From Capnocytophaga haemolytica (lineage in GTDB: Bacteria > Bacteroidota > Bacteroidia > Flavobacteriales > Flavobacteriaceae): a DNA stretch of 64,000 bases. The translations under genes were made by a program, and so were the position numbers. The DNA lies in NCBI RefSeq assembly GCF_001553545.1, contig NZ_CP014227.1:1093001-1157000 (forward strand), written 5' to 3'. Shown piece after piece: positions 1-12,600 of this stretch. Under the pieces are notes generated by a model. That model did no database searches. It saw only the letters and a program-made list of their open reading frames with translations, and had not been told where the DNA came from. Each line of letters starts with the position of its first letter. The stretch's first letter is position 1.

Positions 1-1571
1 GCACTGGCGTAGTTTTTACGGGCAGTACCTGTTTTGCCAGCCATCGAAAAGTCATCGGAATGCAAACGGTGACCGCTGCCATAAGAGCGAGCTACAACAT
101 CTGCCAACAAGCCTTTTGCCTTGCGGGCTGTCTCTGGGGAACATATCTTGCTGTTGATAATCTCGGCGTTGTATTTCTCGATAACTTTATTCCATTCCCG
201 TACTTCTTTAATCAAACGCGGTTTTATCATCACCCCACCGTTGGCAATGGCATTGTAGAAAGCTAAGCTCTGTAAAGGAGTGATTTTCACTGAGTAGCCT
301 ATCGCCATAGATTCGAGGGTCACCCCACTCCACATCTTGTCCTTAGGAGTTGGGATAAAAGGCTCACCTTCCCCCAAAATAGGCAGCCCTAAGCGCAGCC
401 CTAAGTTCATTTGTAGCAATTGTGAAGTGAAGTCGCTGGGAGTTTTTGCAAAAAGGCTGTGTACGAGCTCAGTCATCCCTACGTTGGAAGAGACTGCAAA
501 GGCCTTTGACAGGCTGATGCGCCCTGTGAACCTATGTTGTGAATCCTGAAAGGTTTTGTCATAATACTGCACTTTACCATCCCTAACATCAACGGTGTAG
601 GTAGTGTCGATGGCTCGTTTTTCTAAGGTAGCCACTACGGTCATCAATTTAAATACAGAGCCAGGTTCGTGTGCCTCACCTACAGCAAAGTTGTAGCGCT
701 CAGAGTAAGTGTCGTTCTTAGGGTTGAGTTCTAAGTTAGAGATAGCTTTAATCTCGCCAGTACTCACCTCCATCACGATCACGCAGCCGTGTTTTGCTTT
801 GTATTTCTTGAGTTGAGTGAGCAAGGCGTGGTGGGCAATATCCTGAATATTGATATTGATAGTTGAAACTACGTCATAGCCATCTTTGGGCTCAATGATG
901 TTAAAGCCACTAGCGAGCTTCCACTGTCCTTGAGCAATTTTTTGTTCCACACGGCGACCTTTGGTGCCCAAAAGGTAGTTGGCATAAGCACCTTCAAGTC
1001 CTACACGAGTAGTATAGCCTGTTTCATCAGTGCGGGCGTAACCAATACTACGATTAGCAATGCCACCAAGAGGGTATTCACGTTTGATATTGCGTTCAAC
1101 AATGAGTCCGCCTTTGTACGGACCTTTTGAGAAGAGAGGAAAGCGCTTTATACGGATGTACTCGCTATAACCTAAGTTATGAGCTACAAGCATATAGCGA
1201 TTTTTATTTAGGCGTTCTTTTCTGAATAGATTGCGATAGTAACTGCTTGAATTCCCCATCATCTTTGACAGGGAATCGCAGAGAGGATTGATCAGTTTAT
1301 TAAAGTCACGAGAGGAAGGAGCAACAGCGTCCCAGCGGATGGTATAGCGCGTAACAGAAGTGGCTAAGAGGCTTCCATCATCGGAATAGAGGTTGCCTTG
1401 ACTGGGGAGGATATCCGCCTCACGGAGGGTGGTTTCATCAACCCTTTCGCGATAAGCCTCTCCTTCAATTTGCAGTTTGATGAGTTTAAAAGCTATGAAA
1501 AGCCCGATAGCAAGCATCATACCTGCTACGAAGAAAGTTCTACCTGTTATCTTTTTTTCTTTCTTTCCCAT
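1..1571 (-). CDS. ftsI: FtsI/PBP3, class B penicillin-binding protein (3' end outside window)
   Basis: Septal peptidoglycan transpeptidase, anchored in the inner membrane and acting at the division site. About 523 residues are visible; the C-terminus lies beyond the window start. The translation opens with a basic stretch and one membrane segment (about residues 8-25), followed by the PBP dimerisation region. All three catalytic motifs are present: S305-V-F-K, S361-S-N and K513-T-G. The start is the ATG at 1569-1571, six bases after the stop of the ftsL-like gene, so rsmH, ftsL and ftsI form one operon as in other dcw clusters. The motifs and context make the assignment secure. Whether PASTA domains follow cannot be seen. 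Confidence 0.96.
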   Translation of the reverse strand, partial: MGKKEKKITGRTFFVAGMMLAIGLFIAFKLIKLQIEGEAYRERVDETTLREADILPSQGNLYSDDGSLLATSVTRYTIRWDAVAPSSRDFNKLINPLCDSLSKMMGNSSSYYRNLFRKERLNKNRYMLVAHNLGYSEYIRIKRFPLFSKGPYKGGLIVERNIKREYPLGGIANRSIGYARTDETGYTTRVGLEGAYANYLLGTKGRRVEQKIAQGQWKLASGFNIIEPKDGYDVVSTININIQDIAHHALLTQLKKYKAKHGCVIVMEVSTGEIKAISNLELNPKNDTYSERYNFAVGEAHEPGSVFKLMTVVATLEKRAIDTTYTVDVRDGKVQYYDKTFQDSQHRFTGRISLSKAFAVSSNVGMTELVHSLFAKTPSDFTSQLLQMNLGLRLGLPILGEGEPFIPTPKDKMWSGVTLESMAIGYSVKITPLQSLAFYNAIANGGVMIKPRLIKEVREWNKVIEKYNAEIINSKICSPETARKAKGLLADVVARSYGSGHRLHSDDFSMAGKTGTARKNYAS

Positions 1572-1577
1572 AAGATA

Positions 1578-1907
1578 TTACTCTTCAATGATAGCTTTGA
1601 TCTTTTGAGGTGGCTGCTCAGGCTGCTGAAGTCCACGTGCTTCTAACTGATCTAATAACGTAGACTCTAAACGCACTTTTTGCAAGCGCGAACGTATATC
1701 GACAAATTGACTCTTGAGTTCATTAACCTCATCGTTCAGGCGTGCTATCTGGTGAACGCGCCTATCCACACTATGGGCGCTGGCAATCATAATAACGCCT
1801 AAGACGAAGAGGAAGCCTATGAAAGTCCAGTTTTTGACAGCCTCTTTGCCCTCCACTAAGAATTTCCCGCGAAGGATATGTTTTATTTCGTTAGTTGCTT
1901 TTCCCAT
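1578..1907 (-). CDS. ftsL: FtsL-like cell division protein
   Basis: Small bitopic membrane protein of 109 residues: a basic cytoplasmic N-terminus (about 1-26), one hydrophobic segment (about 27-45) and a periplasmic heptad-rich coiled coil (about 46-92), ending in a Pro/Gln-rich tail. This is the usual architecture of FtsL, which bridges FtsB and the FtsW-FtsI synthase. Sequence conservation in this family is weak, so the call rests on topology and on its position between rsmH and ftsI. It lies 38 bases from the rsmH stop and ends 6 bases before ftsI. Confidence 0.85.
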   Translation of the reverse strand: MGKATNEIKHILRGKFLVEGKEAVKNWTFIGFLFVLGVIMIASAHSVDRRVHQIARLNDEVNELKSQFVDIRSRLQKVRLESTLLDQLEARGLQQPEQPPQKIKAIIEE

Positions 1908-1945
1908 TATTTATTTTAATTTTCTTCTTAGTTCTTCAGTTGTTT

Positions 1946-2854
1946 TTAAATCCTTACACCTATCCTCAGTTTAGCACTTCGGGCTCTGCTGTTTTCCTTG
2001 ATCTCATCCTCTGAGGGAGTGATCATTCCACCTACTTTTTTGAAAGGGACAGATATATTGCCATAAAAATCTTTTTCAGGAGCACCTTCTAACTGCCCGT
2101 CACGGATGAAACGCTTTACTAAGCGATCTTCAAGGGAGTGATAGCTGATAAGGCTGATACGTCCACCTTCACGCACTATGTCAGGTAGTTGTAATAGAAA
2201 AACCTCTAAAGCTTCCATCTCTTGATTTACCTCAATGCGTATAGCTTGATAGAGTTGTGCCAAAGTTTTGAGTTCTTTCATCTTGGGGAGGAAAGGACTT
2301 ACAATAGCTTGCAATTCGGCACCTGTGTGGATAGGTCGCTCTTTGCGGGCTGTTACAATGGCACGAGCCATTGCCTTAGCATTCTTCAATTCGCCGTAAA
2401 GACTAAAGATATGAGTGAGCGCTGTCTCGTCATAATTGTTAAGAACGTCCTGTGCAGACTGTGAATCTTGCTGATTCATACGCATATCGAGTTTGCCTTC
2501 AAAGCGCGTGGAGAAGCCTCGTTCAGGCACATCGAACTGGTGTGATGACACCCCGAAATCAGCTAGCACACCATCTACCTGAGTGATGCCGTAGAACTTT
2601 AGGTAGCGCTTTACATACTTAAAATTCTGTTGAATGAGGGTAAAACGCTCGTCGTCAATAGTATTACTGATAGCGTCTGCATCTTGATCGAAAGCAAAGA
2701 GGCGACCGCTGCTACCCAGATGGCGCAGGATTTCGCGTGAGTGTCCACCTCCACCAAAGGTGACATCCACATAGGTGCCTTCTGGCTTAATATCCAGACC
2801 TTCAATGCTCTCACTGAGCAATACGGGTTTGTGATAAGAATACTCTTGACTCAT
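1946..2854 (-). CDS. rsmH: 16S rRNA (cytosine-1402-N4)-methyltransferase RsmH
   Basis: SAM-dependent methylation of C1402 in 16S rRNA; first gene of the division cluster. The 302-residue product has the HKPVLL N-terminus, the SAM-binding VTFGGGGHS motif near residue 30, a DFGVSSHQ block, and the SYHSLEDR and SRARSAKLR signatures at the C-terminus, which are family hallmarks. The start is set at the ATG 2852-2854. A longer frame begins at 2935, but its extra 27 residues would span the promoter at 2874-2905. No mraZ gene is found upstream, although MraZ often heads this operon. Confidence 0.96.
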   Translation of the reverse strand: MSQEYSYHKPVLLSESIEGLDIKPEGTYVDVTFGGGGHSREILRHLGSSGRLFAFDQDADAISNTIDDERFTLIQQNFKYVKRYLKFYGITQVDGVLADFGVSSHQFDVPERGFSTRFEGKLDMRMNQQDSQSAQDVLNNYDETALTHIFSLYGELKNAKAMARAIVTARKERPIHTGAELQAIVSPFLPKMKELKTLAQLYQAIRIEVNQEMEALEVFLLQLPDIVREGGRISLISYHSLEDRLVKRFIRDGQLEGAPEKDFYGNISVPFKKVGGMITPSEDEIKENSRARSAKLRIGVRI

Positions 2855-2873
2855 TTTAGTGCTATTGAGACGG

Positions 2874-2905
2874 CAAAGGTACAAATAAAAATAGACATAC
2901 ACAAA
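2874..2905 (-). promoter_or_regulatory. Promoter of rsmH-ftsL-ftsI
   Basis: On the minus strand TACCTTTG (2874-2881) is preceded at 20 nt by TTTG (2902-2905), matching the Bacteroidota housekeeping consensus. It lies about 20 bases upstream of the rsmH ATG and so also decides that start. Confidence 0.75.
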
Positions 2906-2989
2906 AAAGAGTTTTGTATAACAGATCAAACGCACGAAATTTATGCCTTATCTCTATCTATTTCTATTTCCTAAGAAAGCACTACAGAT

Positions 2990-3143
2990 CTCGGGTTCAT
3001 CTGCCGTTCACATCGAACTCATTACGGATGCAATACGGACGAACACCGAAGGAACGCCGAAGGATAGTATTACCTCAGTATTACCATAGTATTAGGTTTA
3101 TATTAGGTTTAGTATACAATCATCGAACAACCAACGAATTACA
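2990..3143. repeat. 11-nt periodic repeat array (locus 1)
   Basis: About 14 successive 11-nt units can be laid end to end without a phase break, for example TACGGATGCAA, TACGGACGAAC, ACCGAAGGAAC, GCCGAAGGATA, GTATTACCTCA and GTATTACCATA. The first three units resemble the reverse complement of the later ones. The array is intergenic. Related arrays lie at 29763-29806, 41316-41381 and 57191-57267. Confidence 0.7.
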
Positions 3144-3575
3144 ATTATATGAAAAATAGTCTTTTTACACACTTTGCATAGTCATAACCTCGTACTTTTG
3201 TACGATTGACCTGTTTGTGTAAAAACTGCTACAAGTTTGTAAACTGAGGTAAAACTACTTTTATGATGTGATTTTATTGTATAAGTAGTATTATTTTACT
3301 GTGTAAAAAGTTCTTTAAAATGTAAAAATAGAGTTTTAGGTAGGGTATTTCTTACCCGTTTTTACTATAAAAAGGGGCTATGAAAATGTTAAATTTTACA
3401 TATAAAAAGTTAAAAAATCAGTTAAATATGTGTCATTTTTTCTCTACTGTAAAAGGCTTTTACACTGTGTTTTGTACTTTTATTATATTGATTATTATTG
3501 TTTTATGTTGTATTTAAGAGGTTTGTTTTTACATCTCGGACAAAGTTTTTCATTTTAACATTTGCATTGAAGGCA
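3144..3575. other. Long AT-rich intergenic leader region before the giant adhesin gene
   Basis: No credible ORF is present. TACTTTTG at 3193-3200, with TTTG at 3173-3176 (16 nt), is a possible second plus-strand promoter, and a weak 5-bp hairpin followed by Ts lies at 3343-3362. The motif TGTAAAA recurs at 3163-3169 (reverse), 3218-3224, 3302-3308 and 3321-3327, and forms a perfect 17-bp palindrome, TGTAAAAGGCTTTTACA, at 3448-3464. These may be regulator sites, but the high AT content makes short matches cheap. Confidence 0.4.
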
Positions 3576-3607
3576 TTTGGTAGGTTTGTAGGAAATGTAT
3601 ACTTTTG
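3576..3607 (+). promoter_or_regulatory. Promoter of the giant adhesin gene
   Basis: TTTG (3576-3579), a 20-nt spacer and TACTTTTG (3600-3607) match the Bacteroidota consensus. This predicts a 5' leader of about 50-55 nt before the ATG at 3667. Confidence 0.75.
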
Positions 3608-3666
3608 TGCATTAAAGTATAAAAATACAAAAAAAATACTGTGTTTCAAATATAGCATATAGCCTT

Positions 3667-6600
3667 ATGAAAAAGTTTTTTCTAACAATTGTTTTTATTT
3701 TCATTGCAACTTTTGCGATGGTAGCGCAAACGCTGAACTTGAATGGGTTTACAGCAGTGCCTACCGCAGGGGTCTGTAATTCTGATGGGAAGATCTTGGT
3801 GACGCTTCCCAACACGATGGGACCTTCAGGCAAGACCCTACGTGTGCGCTTGGCTGTACCAGGAGAACCTACTGAGCGCGTTCAGGATTTGCAAATAGGG
3901 ACTACTAATAACAAATACGAGTTTACCCTTCTTAAAGCGGGTAACTATACCGTTACTGTGCAGGATCTGGTAACGGCAAATGTAGCTTCAAAGTCCGTGC
4001 CTGTAATCTCATCGTATGTAGCTCCTGATTTTGTAGGGAACAAACTCAATATCAAAGGCCCGAGCTGTATAGGCTCAGGCGATGATGGGGGGTTGAGTTT
4101 CCAGATTGTAGCAGGGGCTAAGGGGCCTTTTAAGGTTAAATTCACTAAGGGTAGCACCGTTATATATGATCAAACACTTACTAAGACAGCAGGAGCTGTG
4201 CTGAATGTAAATATACAAGGTACTACTGCTAAACCTATCAGAGATGGCTATGGCTACCAACTTACCATAGAGGATTTGGCTGGAGGTGTAGCTAATTGTG
4301 GTGAAATAAAAACAATGGATATTACCATACCAGGAGCTACCGAGAATGTAGCTTGTATGGAGTTCGAGAAGGTAGAAGAAAACTCAATACTACAAAAAAA
4401 TACTGACTGTAAGTTCCGTCTTTCATTACAGATCAGGCGTAAAGGTTCTTTGCCAATTGCACAGTTAGAAAATGCTATCAAAACAAGTCCTGCAAAAACA
4501 GCAGTAGTAAGACGCTGGGATAAAGCAGGTAATTTCATAGGGGAATACGATATTACTACTACGTACCAAAACAATCCTGTGGCAGGGGGACTAAATAAGG
4601 GATATTCTTACTACACCCCTTGGATATTCGAGGAGGATGACACAGTAGAATTTGAAATTAAATTAGGAAAGACACCTATTAAAGAGAAGTTCAAACTTTC
4701 AAAGGGTATTGTAAACTTAAATGACAACAAGGTAAATAAATTAATATCTCCTGATTATTTCTTCCTTAATGTAGATGGTATAGTAGCGTTAGAAGTGCTT
4801 GATCGTTCAAACTTAGACCCTAGCGGCAATTGTACACGTACAGCTAATACTAAATATTTATACGTAGATACGTATAAGAGGAAGATAGAGTTTAATAATG
4901 AATATGGTGGAAAAGTACACTTTGGTGAATACCACTGGGAAAGTGTTGATAATTGGATAAAAGACCCTACCGTACCAGGTGCTGGCTATTACTATGAGGT
5001 TTATAAGTGGACAGGTGTTGGCGACCCAGGTTGGGATCCGAACTATACTAGCAGCAGAATGAATGACCCTGCTTGGGTGAAACTCAATATAGGGAGTGAC
5101 TATACGTGGATCAATAAAAATTACGCTAACTTAACAAACCAGCCAGAGGGTTATTACAAGGTGAGGTTTGTAAGTAGAAATGCCGCAGGGGTAGTTAGCT
5201 GCTACCAACCTGAGCGTATGCGTTATATTAAACCTGTAGCAGCAGGTATTAAAGATCCATTCAATGGACTTGAGATAAATAACGGTGCCTTTAAAGGAAC
5301 TGTATCTATCCGTAAATGGTTGGGTAACTATATGTATAACTACCCAATCACAGTTACTGTTGATTACTTAGACGACGGTAAGTCAGGGACTACACGACCT
5401 TATTCTTTCCAAACAAGTTTACCATTTGAGAAGACACGTACTGAGACGATCACTTTCCCATTAGTAAGAGAAGTAGATAATCCAGATGTATCGACTATAA
5501 AACGCTTTGAGTTTGGTGACTTGCCCGCTGGGGAGTATCGCATCACTATTAAGGATAAGTGTGGCAATACAGCTACTGACGATTTTAACCTTGATACCCC
5601 TATGCAATACACCACAGAGAAGTTTGAAGTGAAACCAGGCTGTGGTGTGAATGGATCGCTTTCCTATGAGATAGCGGCACCGAGGGCAGGTACGGTGAAG
5701 AACTTGCAGATGCGCTTGCTCAGGAAAAACCCAGCTACGGGCGACTATGATAATGTTTCACCAGGTTATTTCCGCTTGCGAAGTGGTATCTTCTCAAACC
5801 TACAACCTGGGGATTATGTATTCGAAACTCAGGCATTTTACTATGCGCGTGTGAAGATGTGGCGTATTGATGACAATAAGGAAAACCTACCTTATCCACA
5901 AAATATGCACTGGGAGACGTTAGATCCTTCGACATCAAATAATGGTTATACTTATATCCGCCCTAATGATGCCTATACTTCAGATCCAGAGGGGAATGGT
6001 ACTATAGCATATCATACGAGCAAGGCGTACTTTACTATTAGGCCTGCTGGCAATTTGGATGTTGATGTCGTGGGCACTTCGTGCTCGGCAGCAGCGGGTT
6101 CGGGCATCGTAGCGGTGAACATCAAGAACCCTGAATACATACAATATCCATTGCAATTTAAGTTGCTAAACCTTGCCACAGGGGTTGAGGTGGCGTCTTC
6201 ACCTGAATATGGAGCAGGAGGGGCTACTTCGACAGCTACAGGTTATGTGTTCAAGAATGTGGCTGATGGCAATTACACCGTGATAGTGAAGCATAGCTGT
6301 GGTGAGCTACCTTACCAGAAGTCGGTGTTGGCTAATAACTATTCAGAACCAGGGGTTCGTTATGCGTTCGTTTCGCCTCCGTGTGGTAGAGAGGTGAAGC
6401 TGACCTTTGATGGTTCGGAGCAGTTGTTCAACATTGAATGGTTCAGAGTTGAGACAGGAGGCTCGCTTACTTCAATAGGTACAGGGCAAAGTGTTACCGA
6501 TACGGTGGATAGGGCGACTACTTATGTAGTGACTCATAGCTTGAAGGATGCTACTTTGTGTACGTCGGGTTCGGGTACGAAATCGGTGACTGTAACTTTT

Positions 6601-9600
6601 GCATCGGATACGCAGCCACCAGTGATCACAGGTTGCCCAACAGCACCTATAGTAGATAATGCGCTGACAGGGCAATGCTATGGGAAGCCTACTTGGGGGG
6701 TAGTTACTGCTACTGATAACTGTGGTGTGGTTACTTACACTCAAAGCCATAAGAGTGGTGAGAGGATGGGTATAGGTACTCACACGGTGGTGTACACCTT
6801 TACGGATGCGGCAGGTAATACTTCTACTTGCTCCTTTACTGTGACGGTGAAATCGCGTGCTATCAATATGGTGGTGAAGAATGACTATGTGGATGGTACT
6901 GGGAATGTGATTAACAGAGACTTGGCATTGAATGAGAATTTCTATTACCGTATTACTTATCAAAACCAAGGTACAGAGGCGGTAACTTCATCGACTTTGG
7001 AGGTTACTCTGCCTACGCACGCTAATGTAACGATAGATGACTCGCGTATTGATGTTTCGGGTGCGAGCTGGCTACACTATAAGCCTACTTTTACGCGAAC
7101 AGGTAATACCTTTAAGTTTGAAATTCCGTATCAAACGCTTACAGCGGGTAGCAATTTGCGCACAATACTTATACCTATATCCTTGAAGGCTACTTGTGCT
7201 GATATAGGTAAGCCTTGTATGAACTTGTTGCAATCTTCATATACAATGACTTATGAAGGTGGTAACGGTGCTTGTAAGATGCAGGATAGTTCGACAGCAA
7301 GTAAGACGATCGCTATATCGACTTCTTCTTGTGATCGAACAGAGTTGGCTTGCCCAGGTGAGACTATAAGGTTATCAGCTATTGATGGTTTTGCACAATA
7401 CAAGTGGTATAAGAATAATGTATTGCAAACAGGGGCGTCTAACTCTCGCTTCTTTGATGCTACTGACCCAGCGGATTATAAGGTAGAGAAGATCACTACT
7501 TGTAATGGTGTTTCGTATACTACTACTGAACATATTAAGCTACAAAACCCTGCGGATGTTGCAGACCCAATCAAGCCTCAGGCTAATGGTGGGGATGTGT
7601 GCCCTGGTGATGGTACTTGGGTGAGCCACTTTATTTTGTGTAACCAGCCATCGCGTAATATTGTTGTGAACTTTACTGATTCAACTATTGAATGGCAAAA
7701 GCTCAAATCAGGCGCTTCGCCATCAAGCCTTAACTGTCCTAACAAGGATGATTCGGCTTGGGTAAAAGAGCATAGCAATAATACTTATGTAGCTAACACA
7801 CAGGGTCACTATCGATTGAAGGTTACTTCGAAGACGGGAGGATGTGATAAGTATTTCTACTTTGATGTGTTTACGAACTCGCTTTCGGGTGCTATTGTAG
7901 ATTTCGGAAATGTGACCAGCTATCAACAAGGGTTTATTTCTATCCGTATGGCTACGGCTGGCATTCAATATAAATATGTGTTGAAGAATTCGGCGGGGAA
8001 CGTAGTGCCTCAGAATGGACAGCAATTTGTGATTGATGACCACGAATATCGTGTGCCTATCACTGCGCCAGATACTTATACTGTTGAGGTTACTTCGCCA
8101 TCACTTCCTGATAGCTGTAAGGTAACTTTGATTCAGAAGATAGAGAAGAATACGACCCTTACTGCGAGGGCAATACCAAAGGCTTGGAAGGATTGTAACA
8201 AGCGTACTATCCGCTTTGAGGCTGATGGTGGTAAGAATCCTTATGAGTTCATTATATGGAGTGTAGATGGGGTGGCGCGCTATAGCGATTATACTTCTGC
8301 ACCGTTTAACTCAGGTACAGTTGTTGCTACGATACCAGCAGGAGCAAGTTTTGTTGAAGCTGATGTAACCATTACACAACCAGGTAAGTATGTATTCCTC
8401 GCTAAGGATGCCAATACAGCATTTGCGGTTACTCCTGAGGTAGATATTTATCCAGAAGGGTTCTTAGGATACACTATTAATAAGCGTGATATCTTGTGTG
8501 GCTCTGCGCCTAACTCAGGTCAGATATCAGTGACTTATAATACACAGCAGAATGTAGTATCTACTTTGTATAAGTTGGATAATACAGGTGCGAGGGTGCA
8601 GACTGTGGGTAGTAACTCGACAGGCTACTTTAATAATTTGACAGAAGGTAGATATGAATTAGAAATAAAGGTAACGCTATCAAGTAGCAATACTTGTACG
8701 TATACAAATCCTAATATCTACATTAATAGTATAGAGAGCACTTTGAAGGCTTCGGCAGGTGTAGCTGAGGATATATCGTGCGACACTCAGACTCCTACTC
8801 AGTATATCGTTCACGTGAATAATGTACGTGGTGGTACAGGGTCAGGCTATGAGTTTAGTACTGATAATGTGAACTATCAACCAAGCCCTATATTAAGGGT
8901 AGGCTCATCAGCGACTTCTGTGTTTGTGCGTGATAGTAATAAGTGTACTATTGAGATACCTATTAGTATTAAGCCAATTGTACCTGCTACGGCGACTATT
9001 ACAGCAGTACAGTACGATTGTGATGGTAAGGGTACATTTACGGTTACTGCAAATCCAGCAGGCACTTACGAGTACCAAGTGATTAAGGATGACGGTACAC
9101 TTAGTGAGACACGTACATCGAATGTATTTACGCTTTCACCAGGTATTTACAGTATTTACATACATTATACTCCTACTACTGCAACAGGTACTACACCTAA
9201 TATACTTTTCAATGAGGATTTTGGTACAGGTACTAATACTTGCGATAGCAGTGCAGTGCTGATCACTTGCGCGGGTAATTCGGCTACTTTGGGTGATAAC
9301 CAATATATGATTACTCAGCAAGTGCCGTCGAGCCCTAACTGGGTAAGCCCAACCCCAACTGATGCCTCAGGAATGGCTAATGGTAGATACTTAGCTATCA
9401 ATGGTAGCTCACCAGATAATGACAATGGTGTGGTATATCGCCATATCGTTCGTGATGTGGTTGTGGGACAAGAGCTCAGTGTATCAGTACAATTGTTCAA
9501 CCTATTGCCATCGAGCTTCATTGGAGGCACGAACCCTAACTTGGTGGTAAGGATCTACAACCCTGGCAACTTGACTCAGTATGTTGAGAAATCGTTAGGA

Positions 9601-12600
9601 GAGATAAGCCGTTCAGGAGCTTGGCAACAGAAGAAAGTGACCTTTGCAGGGGTAGATGTAACGCTTAGTGCGGTGCTGTTTGAAATTAGGAATATAGCGC
9701 CTGCTTCAGCAATAGGTAGCGACTTGGCGGTTGACGATATTCAGCTTTCACAACCTACGAAGGTATGTAAGGTAAGAGCTGAGGGCGTTTCAGTGAAGAT
9801 TGATAACGACCGTGCATTCAAGGTAACGGGTACAGCTTCAGATGAGAAATGTGGTGGTGACGGTCAGTTGCGTTTGGTAGTTGATAATCCACCAGCATCG
9901 CTTGCTGTTGAGTATCAATTGGCAGGTACTACTACGTGGACAGGTATCACATTGACAGCTGTGACACCGCGCCAAGGGGTAGCAACTATTACAGGGCTAC
10001 CAGCTGTAGCAAATGGAACTATCTTTGTACGTAAGGCAAATGATCACAGCTGTAAGGCAGAGGTTAACTACACTATTAAGAAGCCAGATCCGCTGACAGT
10101 TACAGCTACTATTACAGCACCAGTGACTTGCTCGAACCCACTTGGTACCGCACATTTTACTGCTATGGGAGGAGCTCGACCTTATACACAGTTCAGCTTC
10201 CAACCAATAGGTGGAGGTACGCCAGGGGCAAGCAATCCAGCTGTTAATAATGAGGCTGACTTCAACATAGGGGCAGGTACTTACCAAATAGAAGTGAAAG
10301 ATGCTAATGGATGTACTGCTACGGCAACCTTTGTGGTGCCTCAACCTAAGACTTTGAGTATTACTGTTGAAGACTTAGAGCCTTGCTATAAGGGTGGTAA
10401 CTCAGCTCGTATACAAGTGAAGGTAATCAGCGGTAATGGAGGATACCAGTTCAGTAAAGATGGTGGGGCTACCTTTGAAACAGGTACTAGCTCAACAAGC
10501 ACATTCATCATTTATGAGAACTTGACGGCAAACACTTATAACTTTGTTGTGAAGGATGCTTATGGCTGTGATGCTTCAACAAGCTACACAGTGGATAATC
10601 CATTCCGTATGCAGGCTGTACAGGTTGATCCTCTTACTTGTGCACCTAACAGTGAGGCAACCTTCTCAGTTACCTATTCAGGTGGTAAGGCAGGTACAAG
10701 AGAGTTCTTGTGGAGCAATTCACCAACAACTGGCTTTACAACATCTATACCAACAGGTATGAGCCTTACACAATCAGGTAATGTGTTCTCATTCAAGACA
10801 CGTGTAGAGGGTGATTACTACTTCAAGGTACGTTATCAGATGGATAATGGCGACTACTGTGAAGAGACTTCTAACAAGTTTGAAGTGAAAGTGAGTCGAC
10901 CTACCTTTACAGTAACACCTACCGTTGAAAACGTAAGTTGTGCGGGAGGAGCTACAGGTAAGGTGCTTATCAATCCTTCAAGTATTAGAGGAGGTATACC
11001 GCCGTACACAATGTTGTTCTATAACGGAATTACAACCACTACCCTCTCAGTAGGTGATATCGCTGGTTTGGCAGTAGGTACTTACACCATTACCTTGAGA
11101 GATAGCGGTCAGTGCCAATCTGCACCAATAGGCTTTACTATTACCCAAACAGCTGCGATGGTAGTAACGGCTACTCATCAAGGGCTTACTTGCTCGGCAG
11201 CGGGTACACAATTGGGTAGTGCACAAGTAACGATACAATCGGGTGGTACTGCACCATATAAAGTGATACTGAAGAAGAACGGTGTAGACGCCGAAACACG
11301 AACTGCTATTCCAGCAGGGGCATTACAACAGTTTAATAGCTTAGATATTGCGACTTATCAGATAGTAGTTGAGGATGCTAAAGGTTGTACTTATCACTAT
11401 GACTTCACAGTAGCAGGCGAGGCTAATAAGATTGATACGCGCCCAAGTGCTAACATAGGTTGCTCGGCAGCTACAGGTGAGATAGCCGTTTCAGGTTATA
11501 ATATTACAGGTAGCCACTTATCTACTGATGCATACTACTTTGCGGTATATCGTGAAGGTATGGGTCAGTTGATTAACCCAACCTTACCAACAGAAACTGT
11601 ACCGAATGCAGATGGAACCAACGACACTTGGTACAGAGGTGGTGCTGTAGTAACAACCACTTTATCAGGAGGCGGACAAGTACAAGCCTCAACACATACC
11701 TTTACAGGTTTGGTACCAGGAGTTAAGTATACTTTTGTAGTATTCCATACAAGTAGCCAGTGTATGTATCGCCAAGAAGCAAGCATACCAGTACCAACAC
11801 AATCTCCGTTGAAAGTGAATGTGGTAGGCACTGCATCAACTACTTGTATCAACAATAACGATGGTAAAGTAATCGTACACTTGAGTGATTGGCCAACGCC
11901 AACACCAGTTAAGTATGACGTGTATGTATACCCACCATCGAATCCGTTGGTAGCAGCTACACCAGCAGTAACTGGCACGCTGAACCCAACTGCAGCACCT
12001 ACTATAGGTCAAGATTTCACTATAACAGGAATCCCAGCAGGACGTTACTTTGTACTCTTTACCGATAAGAACGGAACAGGATGTACAAAAGGTTCTGATG
12101 ACTTTATCATCGGCAAATCGACCTCATCAGTAACTGTCTCTGCAACAGTGGTAAAACAAGCTAACTGTAAACAACCAGCTTCTGATGGTTTGGGTAGAAT
12201 AGTGGTAGATGTACAAGGTGGTCAAGCTCCTTACAAATATTACTACCACAATATGGCAACCCCAGTACCAACAGGGGTAGCGCTGGATAACGCTCTTACC
12301 AATTCAACTGATGGTGTATCGAAAGATGTTATCTCAGGTACTTGGATGGTATTCGTTCGCGATAGTTCAGGATGTATGCAGCAGACTGTTACCCAAACAG
12401 TGGCTTTAGATCCTCAGCCTTCGATTGCCTCAGCAACGGCTGATGATGCTTGTAGCGATAGAGCGGATTATCCAATCAAGCTCACAATGACAACCATCGG
12501 TGTTGGTCAGCACCAGTATAGAATTGATGGGGTGACCAATTGGCAGAACTTAGATGTCTCAGTAGGTGAATTCCTATTGCCAGTACGCTTAGGTCCACAA

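Noticed and set aside
6472..6969. 165-codon minus-strand ORF inside the adhesin gene
   Set aside because: Composition is His/Arg/Ser-rich nonsense without a domain. It is the shadow of the giant gene, like the other antisense frames between 3.9 and 14.3 kb.
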